Below are positions 1 through 9,186 of a DNA stretch of 64,000 bases, one piece after another. Made by a program: the position numbers and the translations under genes. The notes under the pieces were generated by a model that saw only the letters and a program-made list of their open reading frames with translations, had not been told where the DNA came from and searched no databases. The stretch's first letter is position 1. Each line of letters opens with the position of its first letter. The DNA comes from CAVZVZ01 sp963778895. GTDB taxonomy: Bacteria > Actinomycetota > Acidimicrobiia > Acidimicrobiales > Acidimicrobilacustridaceae. Location of the stretch: positions 806,001-870,000 of the forward strand of contig CAVZVZ010000002.1 in the NCBI GenBank assembly GCA_963778895.1, read 5' to 3'.

Positions 1-688
1 AGCGAGAGCGTCACCATTCGCGATCTTCTCGCCAACGCATCCGGCCGCTTCTGGAGTCTCAACAGCGACTACAACCTCTTGATCCGCGCGCCGGACAAGA
101 CCGCATACGCGATCGGTCTGACCCAGCCGGATCCGCCCGAGACGGTGTGGAACTACAACAACAGCGCCATCCAGACGCTCGACGCCGTCATCAAGCGGGC
201 CACCGGCACCGACACCGCCGAGTTCGCCGCGGACGCGACTGTTCGAACCGATCGGTATGAAAGCCACCATGAGCCACGACGCCGCCGGGAACACGATGAC
301 GTTCATGGGGTTGCAAGCGTCGTGCCTCGATCTGGCCCGGTTCGGCTATCTCCTGCTGCAGCACGGACAATGGAACGGTCGGCAGATCGTTCCCGCCGAT
401 TGGGTCGACGCCGCCACGACCACCTCCACACCGCTCAACGCCGCCTACGGCTACCTCATCTGGCTGAATCAGCCCGGTGTGGTCAAGGGTCCGACGGGGG
501 GCAGCTTGCAGGGTCCGATCTGGCCCAAGGCCCCCACCGATGCCTACGCGGCGCTCGGACTCGGTGGCCAAACAGTGTTGGTGAATCCCGACGACGGGTT
601 GGTGGTCACTCGGGTCGGCCCGCCGGGAGCGGTCGGCGCACAAGACGGGATGGCGCGTCAGATCACGGAGCTGCTGGCCGGCTCATGA
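1..688 (+). CDS. Serine hydrolase, class C beta-lactamase family (5' cut by window edge, one frameshift)
   Basis: The reading frame is open from base 1 and shows a class C beta-lactamase/penicillin-binding-type hydrolase: RDLLANASG near the left edge, the catalytic Tyr-Asn-Asn (WNYNNSA, about residue 52 of the visible part), then LFEPIGM and GLQASCLDLARFGYLLL, both typical of the family. The SxxK nucleophile would lie before the window. Frame 1 continues to about base 234 and the LFEPIGM part follows one base out of register near 235, so the gene is interrupted by a frameshift but both halves are conserved. Such proteins are esterases, D-amino-acid peptidases or amidases; the substrate cannot be told. 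It ends TGA at 686-688 and overlaps the convergent GNAT gene by a few bases. Confidence 0.8.
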
Positions 689-1474
689 GGCGACCGGGTC
701 TTCCGGCGGTGAGAACCAGAGCGTCATGCGCACCACGCTGAGGTAGCCCATTCGGGCATAGATCGGACGGCCGAGGTCCGAAGCCATGAGCATCGCCGGC
801 CGGGTCGGATCGGCCAGGGTCGCGGCCCACGTCATCGCCTCGCCGATGCCCTTTCCCCGGTGTGCCTCGACGCACGACACTCCTTCGACGTCGACCACAC
901 CGTGGGCGAGAAAGGCCGACGACGTCGCGATGGGCTCGCCGTCGACGTAGCCGATGTAGGCCTTCATGTCGGCTACGTACGCCGCCGGGTCCGCCCACGG
1001 CGACGCGGCGGCTCCCGGCATGCCGAAGCCGGCTTCGAGCACCTGTGCGAACACCGGGGCCAGGTCGGGCGTCATCTCGCGTATCTCCAGGCCTTCGACC
1101 GTCTGACGCGCGTCGACCGGAGCGCCAGCCGGTCGCATCATGAACGGAGGGTGGCCCATGAGCTGCAGCCCGGCCTCGCGGAGATCCGGCATCGGCCACG
1201 CGCTCAGCAACAACCACGGTTGATCGGCCGGAAAGAAGATGTGCGCCGTGTCGATCAGCTCGTCGAGCTCGGTCGCGGAGGGTGGCCGACGAAGGACGGC
1301 GGCGTTGTCGAAGACGGTCGTCGAACCGGTGTCGAACAGCGCGGCGGTGTCCCACACATCGGTCCGGCCTCGAACCCGCTCGACCAGCATGCGGTACCTG
1401 GTGAGATTCGTGAGCACCCACTGCCGGAGGATCGTGTCGTCCTCGGGGACGTCGTGCTCCCATCCCGTCATCAT
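683..1474 (-). CDS. GNAT-family N-acetyltransferase
   Basis: A 263-residue protein with the acyltransferase fold in its C-terminal half. Residues about 205-220 carry the acetyl-CoA loop VEAHRGKGIGEAMTW (the R/Q-x-x-G-x-G/A motif A), and the end has the IYARMGY strand typical of motif B. The N-terminal half (about 1-115) is an extra domain of unknown role, as in two-domain GNATs. The acceptor substrate is unknown. The ATG at 1474 is preferred because a TACGCT -10 element sits 7 bases upstream, as at other leaderless genes in the window. It converges on, and slightly overlaps, the serine hydrolase gene. Confidence 0.85.
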   Translation of the reverse strand: MMTGWEHDVPEDDTILRQWVLTNLTRYRMLVERVRGRTDVWDTAALFDTGSTTVFDNAAVLRRPPSATELDELIDTAHIFFPADQPWLLLSAWPMPDLREAGLQLMGHPPFMMRPAGAPVDARQTVEGLEIREMTPDLAPVFAQVLEAGFGMPGAAASPWADPAAYVADMKAYIGYVDGEPIATSSAFLAHGVVDVEGVSCVEAHRGKGIGEAMTWAATLADPTRPAMLMASDLGRPIYARMGYLSVVRMTLWFSPPEDPVAS

Positions 1475-1481
1475 GCGCCCG

Positions 1482-1487
1482 AGCGTA
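1482..1487 (-). promoter_or_regulatory. -10 element of a leaderless promoter (GNAT gene)
   Basis: TACGCT followed by 7 bases and the ATG at 1474. The spacing places the transcription start at or next to the start codon. One of nine instances of TANNNT-N6/7-start seen in the window. Confidence 0.45.
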
Positions 1488-1579
1488 GAGGACCAGCGTG
1501 CTGCCCTTTTGGGCTCACTCCCCGTGAGATCCCGTCTCGATCCTTGAGGCGAGGCCGTCCTGAGCCGAAAAGAGAGGTC

Positions 1580-1834
1580 ATGGATGACGAGCTGACCTTC
1601 GACTTCGACACCGTCGAGATCGAGCGGGCGGTACTGAACGAGAGCGACGAGGGCCGGGCCCTCGCCGCCGAGTTCGTGACCCTGTTCGGCGATTTCGTCG
1701 CGGAACGGGCTCGACCTCGGCTGCGCGAGATCGCGGCGGTGGGTGGAGAACCGCAGCTGATGGTCAACGGCTTGGCCGAGCTGCTGCGGCGGGTGGCGGA
1801 CGCCATCGAGTTCCCCATCGGCTCCCCGCGCTGA
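1580..1834 (+). CDS. Small acidic protein of unknown function
   Basis: An 84-residue protein, acidic at the N-terminus (MDDELTFDFDTVEIE) and predicted mostly helical after that. I do not recognise a family. The start is chosen from the ATG preceded by a purine-rich AAGAGAGG ribosome-binding site. A longer in-frame extension upstream lies on the opposite strand of the GNAT gene and is not believable as coding. It is 14 bases from the next gene and probably co-transcribed with it. Confidence 0.55.
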   Translation: MDDELTFDFDTVEIERAVLNESDEGRALAAEFVTLFGDFVAERARPRLREIAAVGGEPQLMVNGLAELLRRVADAIEFPIGSPR

Positions 1835-1848
1835 CGAGAGGACGTGGC

Positions 1849-2118
1849 ATGGAACGTTGGACTTTCTTGATCCTCGCCGACCCCGCGGGCGAGCCCATCC
1901 AGATCCGGGTCTTCCTGCGGGCGGGCGAGGACGAGGCTCGGTGGCCGGTCGCGCAGATCAGGGTGGACGGCTCGGAGGTCCCGGTCGACGCCGCCACCAA
2001 GGACTACGAGGCGCCGGAGTGGAAGGCGCTCGAGATCTTCCGGGCCCACGGCGGTACCGAGGAGCGCTGGAGCGCTTTGAAGAACCGGCTCCGCAGCGAA
2101 GCGGTCGGCTCCGTCTAG
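1849..2118 (+). CDS. Small hypothetical protein (89 aa)
   Basis: Starts WTFLILADPAGEPIQIRVFLR, so the N-terminus is beta-strand rich. It contains WPVAQIRVDG and ends with a helix EERWSALKNRL. No family is recognised. The start has a GAGAGGA site 5-6 bases upstream. It follows the 84-residue gene by 14 bases as a two-gene unit and overlaps the end of the convergent gene at 2115 by four bases. Confidence 0.55.
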   Translation: MERWTFLILADPAGEPIQIRVFLRAGEDEARWPVAQIRVDGSEVPVDAATKDYEAPEWKALEIFRAHGGTEERWSALKNRLRSEAVGSV

Positions 2119-2384
2119 CGGGCGGCGTCCGCCTTGGCGTCCTCGTCGTACGCGACCAGTTCGCACATCACGCGGATCAACAACCGCCGTCGTTCCTGAC
2201 GAGACAGTCGTGACCGCTCGTCGTCCTCGGCGCGAACGGTGCGAGCGATCCGCGTCAGCGCGACCAGCTCGTCGTCGTGATCTTCGAGGCGGGCGAGCTC
2301 GGCCAGCGCGGCCAGCTCACTCGTGGGGGCCAAACGGAGATCGACGAACTCGACCGGCCGCTGCAGGACCGATTTCATATCCAC
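2115..2384 (-). CDS. Small charged helical protein of unknown function
   Basis: An 89-residue protein with strong alternating charge (RAEDDERSRLSRQERRR) and long helices. No family is recognised. It lies 81 bases downstream of the di-iron oxidase on the same strand and could be the last gene of the TetR/oxidase operon. Its stop overlaps the end of the convergent 89-residue gene. Confidence 0.5.
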   Translation of the reverse strand: MDMKSVLQRPVEFVDLRLAPTSELAALAELARLEDHDDELVALTRIARTVRAEDDERSRLSRQERRRLLIRVMCELVAYDEDAKADAAR

Positions 2385-2465
2385 CTGCTTTCGCGCTGTC
2401 CGCCCGCGTCCCGCCGCAGAGAGTAGGTGGAGGGACGCGCCCGAGCGCGGATGGGGCCCGTCCCG

Positions 2466-3473
2466 CTAGGGGAGCGACAGCGCCTCGGTGGCCGAGTCTG
2501 GAGCGTCGGCGTACTGGATCACCTGGAGCTGCTCGAAGCGCTCGCGAACCCGTGGCGTCAGCAGGCCGAGCTTGTTGATGTTCGGCACGATCTTCGAGAA
2601 CAGCATCTGGCGGAAGATGATCATCAGCGGGTTCGTCGAGGCGTACTGCTTACCGGCTTCGACGTCGATGCCGACCCGCTCCCACACCTGCTCGAGCAGG
2701 AACCGCTGATACATGAGGTCGGTGGCCTCGAGGAGGAACTCCTCACGGTCGGCCAGCTCGGCCGACGTCATCTGCGGGTACACCTCCTGCAGCGCCAGCA
2801 CGCCGAACGCCACGTGCCGTGCTTCGTCGCGCATCACCAGATCGGTGATCTGCTTGATGATGTCGTCACGGAACAAGACGTTGCCGAGGCCGAACGCCGC
2901 CAACGCCAAGCCCTCGACCATGATCTGCATGCCGAGGTAGGTGATGTCCCACCGCGGCTCGGTCATGATGTCGATGAGCAACGACTCGAGCGGCTTGCTG
3001 ATCTCGTAGTGGTGCTGCAGCTTGTCGTTCAAGTAGCGCGAGTACGCCTCGACGTGACGTGCTTCGTCGGCTACCTGGTTTGCGGCGTAGTACTTGCTGT
3101 CGATGTCGGGCACCGTTTCGACCAAGCGAGCGGTCGCGACCAACGCGCCTTGTTCGCCGTGCTGAAACTGGCTGACCATCCAACTCTGGAACTCCCAACC
3201 GAGCCGCACGCGTTCGTCATCGTTGAATCGGGCGAAGGGCGAGTCGGACGAGTCGAAGCCCATGAACTGATCGAGCATCAGCCGGGTTTCGTCGGTGACT
3301 TCGGGATCGGGCTCGCCGAAGATGACGTCGGGTGACCAATCGATGTCGGTCGTGGCGTTCCACTGCGAGGTCTTGCCTTTCTCGTACAACTTGGTGAGGG
3401 CAGTCCGACTCTGCCGATAGTCCCAGGTGAAGTGGGTGTTGACGTCGGCTCCGACATCGAGGCCCGTGATCAT
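2466..3473 (-). CDS. R2-like/ferritin-like di-iron oxidase
   Basis: A 335-residue all-helical protein with a complete carboxylate-bridged di-iron site. E107 lies in HGEQG, E137 and H140 in DEARH, E187 in MVEGL, and E217 and H220 in the second DEARH. The E-x30-ExxH-x46-E-x29-ExxH layout is that of ribonucleotide-reductase R2-like and fatty-acid or aryl-amine oxygenases. The substrate is not evident, and without the R2 signature tyrosine context I would not call it NrdB. The start ATG forms an ATGA overlap with the TGA of the TetR gene (3470-3473), so the two are translationally coupled and the oxidase is probably under that regulator. Confidence 0.8.
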   Translation of the reverse strand: MITGLDVGADVNTHFTWDYRQSRTALTKLYEKGKTSQWNATTDIDWSPDVIFGEPDPEVTDETRLMLDQFMGFDSSDSPFARFNDDERVRLGWEFQSWMVSQFQHGEQGALVATARLVETVPDIDSKYYAANQVADEARHVEAYSRYLNDKLQHHYEISKPLESLLIDIMTEPRWDITYLGMQIMVEGLALAAFGLGNVLFRDDIIKQITDLVMRDEARHVAFGVLALQEVYPQMTSAELADREEFLLEATDLMYQRFLLEQVWERVGIDVEAGKQYASTNPLMIIFRQMLFSKIVPNINKLGLLTPRVRERFEQLQVIQYADAPDSATEALSLP

Positions 3474-4099
3474 GGTCGCTCCTTCTCTTGCGCTGTGTTG
3501 CCAAGGCCCAGGCCGTCGAAGCCCGACCACAGCAACGTCGTGAGTTGGTCCACCAGCACGGATCGGCTGGGTGTTCCGTTGCGAGCCCACCAGTCGCCGG
3601 TGAAATGCACCATGCCGACCAGTCCGTACGCCCACGGCTCGGCGCCGGCGGTGTCCTGCCCGGCGTTGGCGAGGTATTGCTCGAGCACGGCCGCCACCTC
3701 CTCGGCGATGAGCCCGGCGACGAGGTCGCGTTTGCCCGGTTCGTTCACCGAGAGGAAGCGGTACAGGTTCGTGTCGTCCTCGATGAGGACGAGATAGGCG
3801 TCGATCGTCGAGGCGAGCAGATCGCGTGGCGGGTCGCGGCGCGCCAACTGTGGGGTGAGGGCGCCGATCAACGCGGCGACGAATCGCACCGCCATGGCCA
3901 TGACCAGGCCATCCCGGTCGCCGAAGTGGCGGTAGATGATCGGCTTCGTGACCCCACAGGCCGCCGCGATCTGATCCATGGTCACGCCCGGACCGTCTCG
4001 CCGGACGACGGCGATGGCCGCGTCGAGCAGTTCTTCGCGCCGCTCGGCCTTGGCTCGGGCCTCCCGGTGGCGGCGATCGGCGATCGTCGAGGCAGTCAT
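3470..4099 (-). CDS. TetR/AcrR-family transcriptional regulator
   Basis: A 209-residue regulator. Residues about 22-68 form the TetR helix-turn-helix: LLDAAIAVVRRDG, then MDQIAAACGVTKPIIYRHFGDRDGL. The C-terminal ligand-binding part (about 80-209) has the aromatic-rich GMVHFTGDWW region common in TetR proteins that bind fatty or aromatic ligands. It is followed by the di-iron oxidase with a four-base overlap. A palindromic operator lies immediately upstream, so autoregulation is likely. Confidence 0.9.
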   Translation of the reverse strand: MTASTIADRRHREARAKAERREELLDAAIAVVRRDGPGVTMDQIAAACGVTKPIIYRHFGDRDGLVMAMAVRFVAALIGALTPQLARRDPPRDLLASTIDAYLVLIEDDTNLYRFLSVNEPGKRDLVAGLIAEEVAAVLEQYLANAGQDTAGAEPWAYGLVGMVHFTGDWWARNGTPSRSVLVDQLTTLLWSGFDGLGLGNTAQEKERP

Positions 4100-4101
4100 T
4101 G

Positions 4102-4134
4102 GTTACTCAGGGTAACGGTTACCGTCGGTACGGT
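4102..4134. promoter_or_regulatory. Operator: overlapping inverted repeats upstream of the TetR gene
   Basis: GTTAC-N5-GTAAC (4102-4116) overlaps the perfect 13-base palindrome GGTAAC-G-GTTACC (4111-4123), followed by ACCGT-N4-ACGGT (4121-4134). The half-sites GTTAC/GTAAC therefore occur three times within 22 bases. They begin 3 bases before the TetR start codon and cover a candidate -10 (TACCCT, minus strand 4109-4114). This is where an autorepressor would act. Confidence 0.65.
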
Positions 4135-4290
4135 CCAGCGGCGCGCCGCGTCCGAGATCGGTTTCATCGCTCGAGCGTCAGCACCACGGATTTTTCGAAA
4201 GCGTCAAGCCCGCCTGACATGCCGGACTCGTCTGTCAAGGCAGCTTGACGGAAGAAAGAGCTTGGGAACGAGAGAGCCACGAGGAAGCGG

Positions 4291-5295
4291 CTAACTCTCG
4301 AGCCAGAGCTGCAGGGGCGTGCGATCGCGCGATCCGGTGAAGGGGAGAGCCACGACCGTGCCGCCCTGGCCCGCAGAGGCGTAGGCGCCACACACGACCT
4401 CGAGCACGTGGCGTCCGAACCTCGCGTTCATGGCGGAGGTGGCCCCTTGGGCGACGCGAATCGCCGTCTCGAGTTGGCGGATGTAGCCGAACGTGTCCAG
4501 CTCGGGGACTACGCCCTCGCGCGGGGCGGGCAGCGTCATGGGCTCGCCGTTGTGCTCGAGCGTGACCGCGGGGATCAACTCGGCGCGGACTACGCCCGTC
4601 GGGCTCGCCACCTGTAGATCCCAGATCGGCGTGGCGGCGCGCCAGCTGGCCTCGACCCGGGCGACCAAGCCGGTGTCGAAGCGCAGCTCGACTTCGGCGT
4701 GCTCGTCGACGTCGATGTCGTCGGCCCCCTCGAGGGTCGCCTTCACTTCCACGACTTCGGCCGGTGCCGCCGCGAGCAGCGCGACGGCGAGGGGATGCAC
4801 GCCCAAGTCGAAGAGCGCCCCTCCGCCCCAACCCGCCGTGAGGAAGTCTCCCCAGTCGGGTCGCCCCTGCTGCGCGCGTACCTCGAGATGGTCGATGGAT
4901 CCGAGCTCGGCCACGAGGGTCAGGGCGCGCTCGATCACGGGGGCGAAGGCGAGGTTCTCGGCGTACACCAAACGATCACCCGCGGCCGCGACGAGCCGGT
5001 CGGCGTCGTCGAGCGTGGTGCACAACGGCTTTTCGAGCAGCACCGTGGCTCCCGCGGCGAGCGCGTGCAACCCGTCGGCGGCGTGGCGGCCCGGTGGTGT
5101 GGCCACCACGACCACGTCGGCGCCTGCGGGCAGATCGTCGTAGGTGGCCGGCCGGGCCCCGAACTCCTTGGCCCGTTTCGAAGCTCGCTCAGGGGAGCGT
5201 GACGCGACCGCTCTGATCGACGCGCCCAACGCCTGGGCGGCGAGGGCGTGGACGATGCTGATGCGTCCCGCGCCCGCGAACGCGAGGTCGGTCAC
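4291..5295 (-). CDS. Gfo/Idh/MocA-family NAD(P)-dependent oxidoreductase
   Basis: A 334-residue two-domain dehydrogenase. The N-terminus has an unusual Rossmann loop FAGAGRISIVHA. It continues with VVVATPPGRHA and the catalytic-domain signature LLEKPLC at about residue 90-97 (EKP lysine). GGALFDLGVHPLA at about residue 175 holds the family's D-x-x-x-H catalytic histidine. The family oxidises sugars, inositols or related cyclic alcohols; the substrate is unknown. The GTG start overlaps the TGA of the LLM gene (GTGA, 5292-5295), so it is the second gene of a coupled pair. Confidence 0.85.
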   Translation of the reverse strand: MTDLAFAGAGRISIVHALAAQALGASIRAVASRSPERASKRAKEFGARPATYDDLPAGADVVVVATPPGRHAADGLHALAAGATVLLEKPLCTTLDDADRLVAAAGDRLVYAENLAFAPVIERALTLVAELGSIDHLEVRAQQGRPDWGDFLTAGWGGGALFDLGVHPLAVALLAAAPAEVVEVKATLEGADDIDVDEHAEVELRFDTGLVARVEASWRAATPIWDLQVASPTGVVRAELIPAVTLEHNGEPMTLPAPREGVVPELDTFGYIRQLETAIRVAQGATSAMNARFGRHVLEVVCGAYASAGQGGTVVALPFTGSRDRTPLQLWLES

Positions 5296-6230
5296 GTCCC
5301 CGCGAGCTTGGCGACGACGGGTGCCATCGTGTCGAGGGCGTCGCCCTGGCAGATGATGTACGACATGTCCCACCGGTCGCGCCGTTCCTGGAGCGCCTCG
5401 CACATGGTGTCGGTGGTGCCGACCAGCACGTGGGGAACCGCGGGGCCTTCACTGGGGTCGATGCCGAAGATGCCCGCCAACATCTCGTAGCTGGGACCGG
5501 GATCGTCGGCGGGCAGTACCGCGAACAGCAACACGTTGATCTCGAGATCGTCGTAGCGGTCGCCCGCCGCGGCGCGCACCCACTCCAGCTTCTCGTCGGT
5601 GGCCGGGCCCGTGCCGGTCGCGGCCGACTCGGCGTCGACCGCACCCGTTGCGGCGCGAGGCGCGATGCCGACGATGTCGGCGCGCCGACCGGCGAGCGAC
5701 AACACGCGTTTGCCGCCGCCGCCGATCATGAACGGGGGATGGGGCTTCTGCATCGGCTTCGGCAGACCGTCGAGGCCGGTGATGTCGTAGTGCTCGCCGG
5801 TGAAGTCGAAGGGCCCGTCGGCGAAGAGACCCTCGATGACATCGAGCGCTTCTTCGAGCTTGTCGATGCGGACGCGAGCCGGATCCTTGGGAATGCCCGA
5901 CTGCTCGTAGTCGGTGTTCATCCAACCGGCGCCGAGCCCGAACTCGAGCCGACCGCCGGAGAGCACGTCGAGAGTGGCTGCCTCTTTGGCCAGCACGACC
6001 GGGTGCTTGTAGTCGTTGTCGTGCACGAGCGCGCCGATGCGCAACTCGGTCGTGGCGTCGGCCGCCGCCATCAACGCCGGGACGGGAGCGAGCTGATCGC
6101 CGAAGTGATCCGGCATGAGCAGCGACGAGAACCCGAGGTCTTCGGCCTTCTTGGCCTGCTCGGCCCACGATGCCGCCGACGGGGCCGTGGCGAGCTGGAG
6201 TCCGAATCGGAATGTGCGTGGGTGAGCCAT
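5292..6230 (-). CDS. LLM-class F420-dependent oxidoreductase
   Basis: A 312-residue luciferase-like monooxygenase-fold protein. Hallmarks are LGFSSLLMPDHFGDQ near residue 35, ATLDVLSGGRLEFGLGAGW near 95, and KPHPPFMIGGGGKRVL near 165. It resembles the actinobacterial TIGR03621-type F420 enzymes, which use reduced F420 for hydride transfer. The natural substrate is unknown. The start ATG at 6230 is 6 bases from a TACGGT -10 element, suggesting leaderless translation. It is co-transcribed with the Gfo/Idh/MocA gene and divergent from the PBP gene with 34 bases between start codons. Confidence 0.85.
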   Translation of the reverse strand: MAHPRTFRFGLQLATAPSAASWAEQAKKAEDLGFSSLLMPDHFGDQLAPVPALMAAADATTELRIGALVHDNDYKHPVVLAKEAATLDVLSGGRLEFGLGAGWMNTDYEQSGIPKDPARVRIDKLEEALDVIEGLFADGPFDFTGEHYDITGLDGLPKPMQKPHPPFMIGGGGKRVLSLAGRRADIVGIAPRAATGAVDAESAATGTGPATDEKLEWVRAAAGDRYDDLEINVLLFAVLPADDPGPSYEMLAGIFGIDPSEGPAVPHVLVGTTDTMCEALQERRDRWDMSYIICQGDALDTMAPVVAKLAGT

Positions 6231-6236
6231 TTGCGC

Positions 6237-6242
6237 ACCGTA
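6237..6242 (-). promoter_or_regulatory. -10 element, leaderless promoter of the LLM/Gfo operon
   Basis: TACGGT, 6 bases, ATG at 6230. On the other strand TATCGT (6250-6255) lies 9 bases before the GTG of the PBP gene, so two back-to-back promoters share 34 bp. Confidence 0.45.
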
Positions 6243-6264
6243 GCGCCGATATCGTCGGGGTCTC

Positions 6265-8456
6265 GTGCGCAAGTTCTTGGTCCTAGGCGGAGTCATCTTT
6301 CTCACGGCGGTGGTCCTCTCGGTGACCATCGTCGCCCTCGCGCCTGCGGCCCGACAGCTCGCCACCGCGGCGTCGGGGCAGCCTGAACAGATCGACGTGG
6401 CGGCGCTCGACAACTACGCGGTGCGCTCGCAGGTGTTCGCGAGCGACGGCACGCCGCTCGCCACTCTGCACGGCCCCGAGAACCGCGAACCGGTCCCGCT
6501 CGACGAGCGTGCCGCAGCCGGTGATCGACGCGATCCTCGCGGTCGAGGACGCCGACTTCTACTCGCACAACGGGGTGAACTTCCGGGCCATCACCCGGGC
6601 GTTCTTCGAGAACGTCAACGCGGGCGGCGTCGAACAGGGTGGGTCGACCATCACCCAGCAGCTCGTCAAGAACGCCTTGTTGACATCCGAGCGCGACTTC
6701 GACCGCAAGCGCAAGGAGATCCCGCTCGCGATCCGGCTCGAGGAGCAGCTGTCCAAGGACCAGATCCTCGAGAAGTACCTCAACACCGTGTACTTCGGCT
6801 CGGGTGCCTACGGCGTTCAGGCCGCGGCCGAGACGTATTGGGGCGTCGACGTCGGGTCGCTCGGCTATTCCGAAGGCGCCATGCTCGCGGCGCTCATCGC
6901 CAATCCGGTGTCGTATGACCCCACACTGCACCCGGACGTGGCCTACCAACAGCGCCGGTTGGCCCTCGATCGCATGGTCTCGCTCGGCAAGCTGACTCGT
7001 GAGGACGGCGACAAGTACCAGACGGCACCGCTTCCGGTGCGGCGGTGCGGCGCAGGCGGATCAGAGCAAGCCGCTCTCGTGCGGGGACGTCACGCTGCCC
7101 GAGGCCGACAACTACTTCGTCGAAGAGGTCAAGCAGCGGCTGCTCGACGACCCGGCCATGGGCGCCACGCGTGAGGAGCGCGTCGCTCGGCTCTTCGACG
7201 GCGGCCTGCGCATCTACACCACCCTCGATCCAGCGGCTCAGCAGGCGGCGGAGCAGGCCACGCGCCAATGTCACGCCCAAGAACGACAAGGGCATCACGG
7301 CCGCCCTGGTTTCGGTCGACAACCGCACGGGCGCGGTCCGCGCCCTCGTCGGCGGCCCTGGCTACGACACGTACCAGTACGACGTCGCCACTCACGAGCC
7401 GGGACGCCAGACCGGCTCGTCGTTCAAGACCTTCGTGTTGTTGACCGCGCTCGAGCAGGGAAACTTCCCGTTCGACACGATCCAGGGCGGCGGCAGCTTC
7501 CCGTGTCCGGGCTGCGACGCCGAATCCGTACAAGGCAGACGGTCCGGGCGGCACGCTCACGTACGTCACCACCAAGTCGTCGAACGGCGCGTTCGTTCGG
7601 CTCGGGCCAGGTCGTCGGCCTGCAAGAACGTCATCGACGTGGCGCGGCAAGCTCGGGGTGACGAATCCGGACTTCGATCCGCAGCGTGCATGTCGCTGCC
7701 GCTCGGGCACCAAGGAGGTCACGCCGCTCGAGATGGCCTCGGCCTACTCGGCCATCCCCAACGGCGGAGATCATGAGCCGGCGTACTTCGTCGATCGGAT
7801 CGAGGATCGCCAGGGCAAGGTCATCTACCAGCACACCGCCGAACGGCACCCAGGCCGTGTCGCAGCTCAGCGCCTGTTACGCCTCGCAGATCCTGCAGGA
7901 GAACGTGAAGTCGGGCACCGGCACCCGCGCCCGTCTGAACCAGCAACCGGCCGCCGGCAAGACCGGGACGACGAACGAGAACGCCGACGCCTGGTTCGTC
8001 GGGTTCACCCCGTATCTCACGACCGCGGTCTGGATGGGCAACCCGACGTTCCCCGTGTCGATGGAGAACCTGAACGGCGTGGCGAACTTCGGTGGGACGT
8101 ACCCGGCGATGATCTGGAAAGCGTACAACGATCCTGTTCACGACGGCCTGCCCGTGGTGCAGTTCCCCGACTGCCCGAAGCCGCTCCGCTTCCCGCAGAT
8201 CGTGATCGGTCAGGGCAACCCGTTCCTCAACGGGTGGCGGTTCGGTTCGTCACCGTCGGCCAACACCCAGCGGCGTTCGTCCGGAAGCGGCAGCAAGACC
8301 ACGACGACCACCACACCGGCGAGCAACGAACCTCCCGTCACGTCGCCGCCTTCCACCGCTGCGACCACCCCCGTCCTCGGTCGCTGCCCGGGCCGGGGGC
8401 CCCGTAGCCGTGCGACCGTTCGTCTTCGTGGTGAGCGCTTTCGCGTGGGAGAGTGA
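6265..8456 (+). CDS. Class A penicillin-binding protein (GT51 transglycosylase-transpeptidase), multiply frameshifted
   Basis: A bifunctional peptidoglycan synthase of about 720 residues. Order: N-terminal membrane anchor (VIFLTAVVLSVTIVALA). GT51 domain with EDADFYSHNGV (catalytic Glu), QGGSTITQQLVKN, RKRKEIPLAIRLE and KYLNTVYFG. Transpeptidase domain with SSFK, SSNGAF and AGKTGTTNENADAWF (the SxxK, SxN and KTGT motifs). C-terminal Thr/Ser/Pro-rich tail. At least seven register changes (near 6508, 7040, 7265, 7515, 7600, 7650 and 7850) separate these blocks. All three catalytic motifs are intact, so sequence error is more likely than decay. It makes and cross-links glycan strands at the outer face of the membrane. 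Confidence 0.85.
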
Positions 8457-8462
8457 TCACTG

Positions 8463-9180
8463 ATGACGGTCTTCGAGCAACTACTGCAGGTGCAAGCCCA
8501 CGACACCCATCCTCGATCAGCTCCGGCACCGGCGCGAGACGCTGCCCGAGCGCGCCGACCTGGCCCGCCAGCGCCAGGAGATGGCCGCCTTCGACGCCGA
8601 GACGCAGTGGCATACAGGCCGAGCGCGACGCGGTCGGTCGTGAACAGAAGCGGATCGAGGACGAGGTCGCCACCGTCGAGGCCAAGGCCGGCGAGGTCGA
8701 CGCCAAGTTGTACTCCGGCACGATCACCTCACCGCGCGAGCTCCAAGGCTTCCAGGACGACCTGCAGTCGTTGCGCCGTCGTCAGCGCCATCTCGAGGAC
8801 GATGTGCTCGCGTTCATGGAGCAGACCGAACCGCTCGACGAACGACTCGCGGCGCGCGCCGCGCAGCGAGCCGATCTCGAAGTCGCAGGCCGACAAGCTC
8901 GCGGCGGCCGTGGCGACTGGCCGAGAAGGACGTCGATGCCGAGATCGCCGCGGCCGAGAGCGAGCGAGCCGCGACCGCAGAACCCATCCCATCGGATCTC
9001 CTCGATCGCTACGACCGGCTGCGCAAGCAGTTCGACGGTGTGGCGATCGCACCGCTGGTCGGCAACAGCTGCGGTGGTTGCCATCTCATGCTCTCCGCCA
9101 TGGAGGTCGATCGCATCAAGCATCAACCGCCTGACGCGCTGATCTACTGCGAAGAGTGCGGTCGCCTGCTCGTGCGCTGA
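8463..9180 (+). CDS. Coiled-coil protein with C-terminal C4 zinc ribbon (frameshifted)
   Basis: About 240 residues. A long charged coiled coil (ERDAVGREQKRIEDEVATVE, later LQSLRRRQRHLEDDV) ends in a four-cysteine ribbon with CGGCHLM near 9070-9090 and YCEECGRLLVR at the stop. This is the widespread bacterial zinc-ribbon/coiled-coil family (mycobacterial Rv2229c type), whose molecular role is poorly known. Register changes occur near 8507 (a C run), 8610 and 8900. It follows the PBP gene closely and precedes a membrane protein and a histidine phosphatase. In mycobacteria the neighbour is an RNase H-phosphatase fusion; here the phosphatase stands alone. Confidence 0.75.
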
Positions 9181-9186
9181 GGGCTC

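Noticed and set aside
2466..3473. Annotation as class I ribonucleotide reductase beta subunit
   Set aside because: Ligand spacing fits R2-like oxidases in general, but there is no NrdA partner and the gene is coupled to a TetR regulator.
6265..8456. Calling the PBP and other frameshifted genes pseudogenes
   Set aside because: All catalytic motifs are present in order across the register changes, and many unrelated genes show the same defect, pointing to sequence error.
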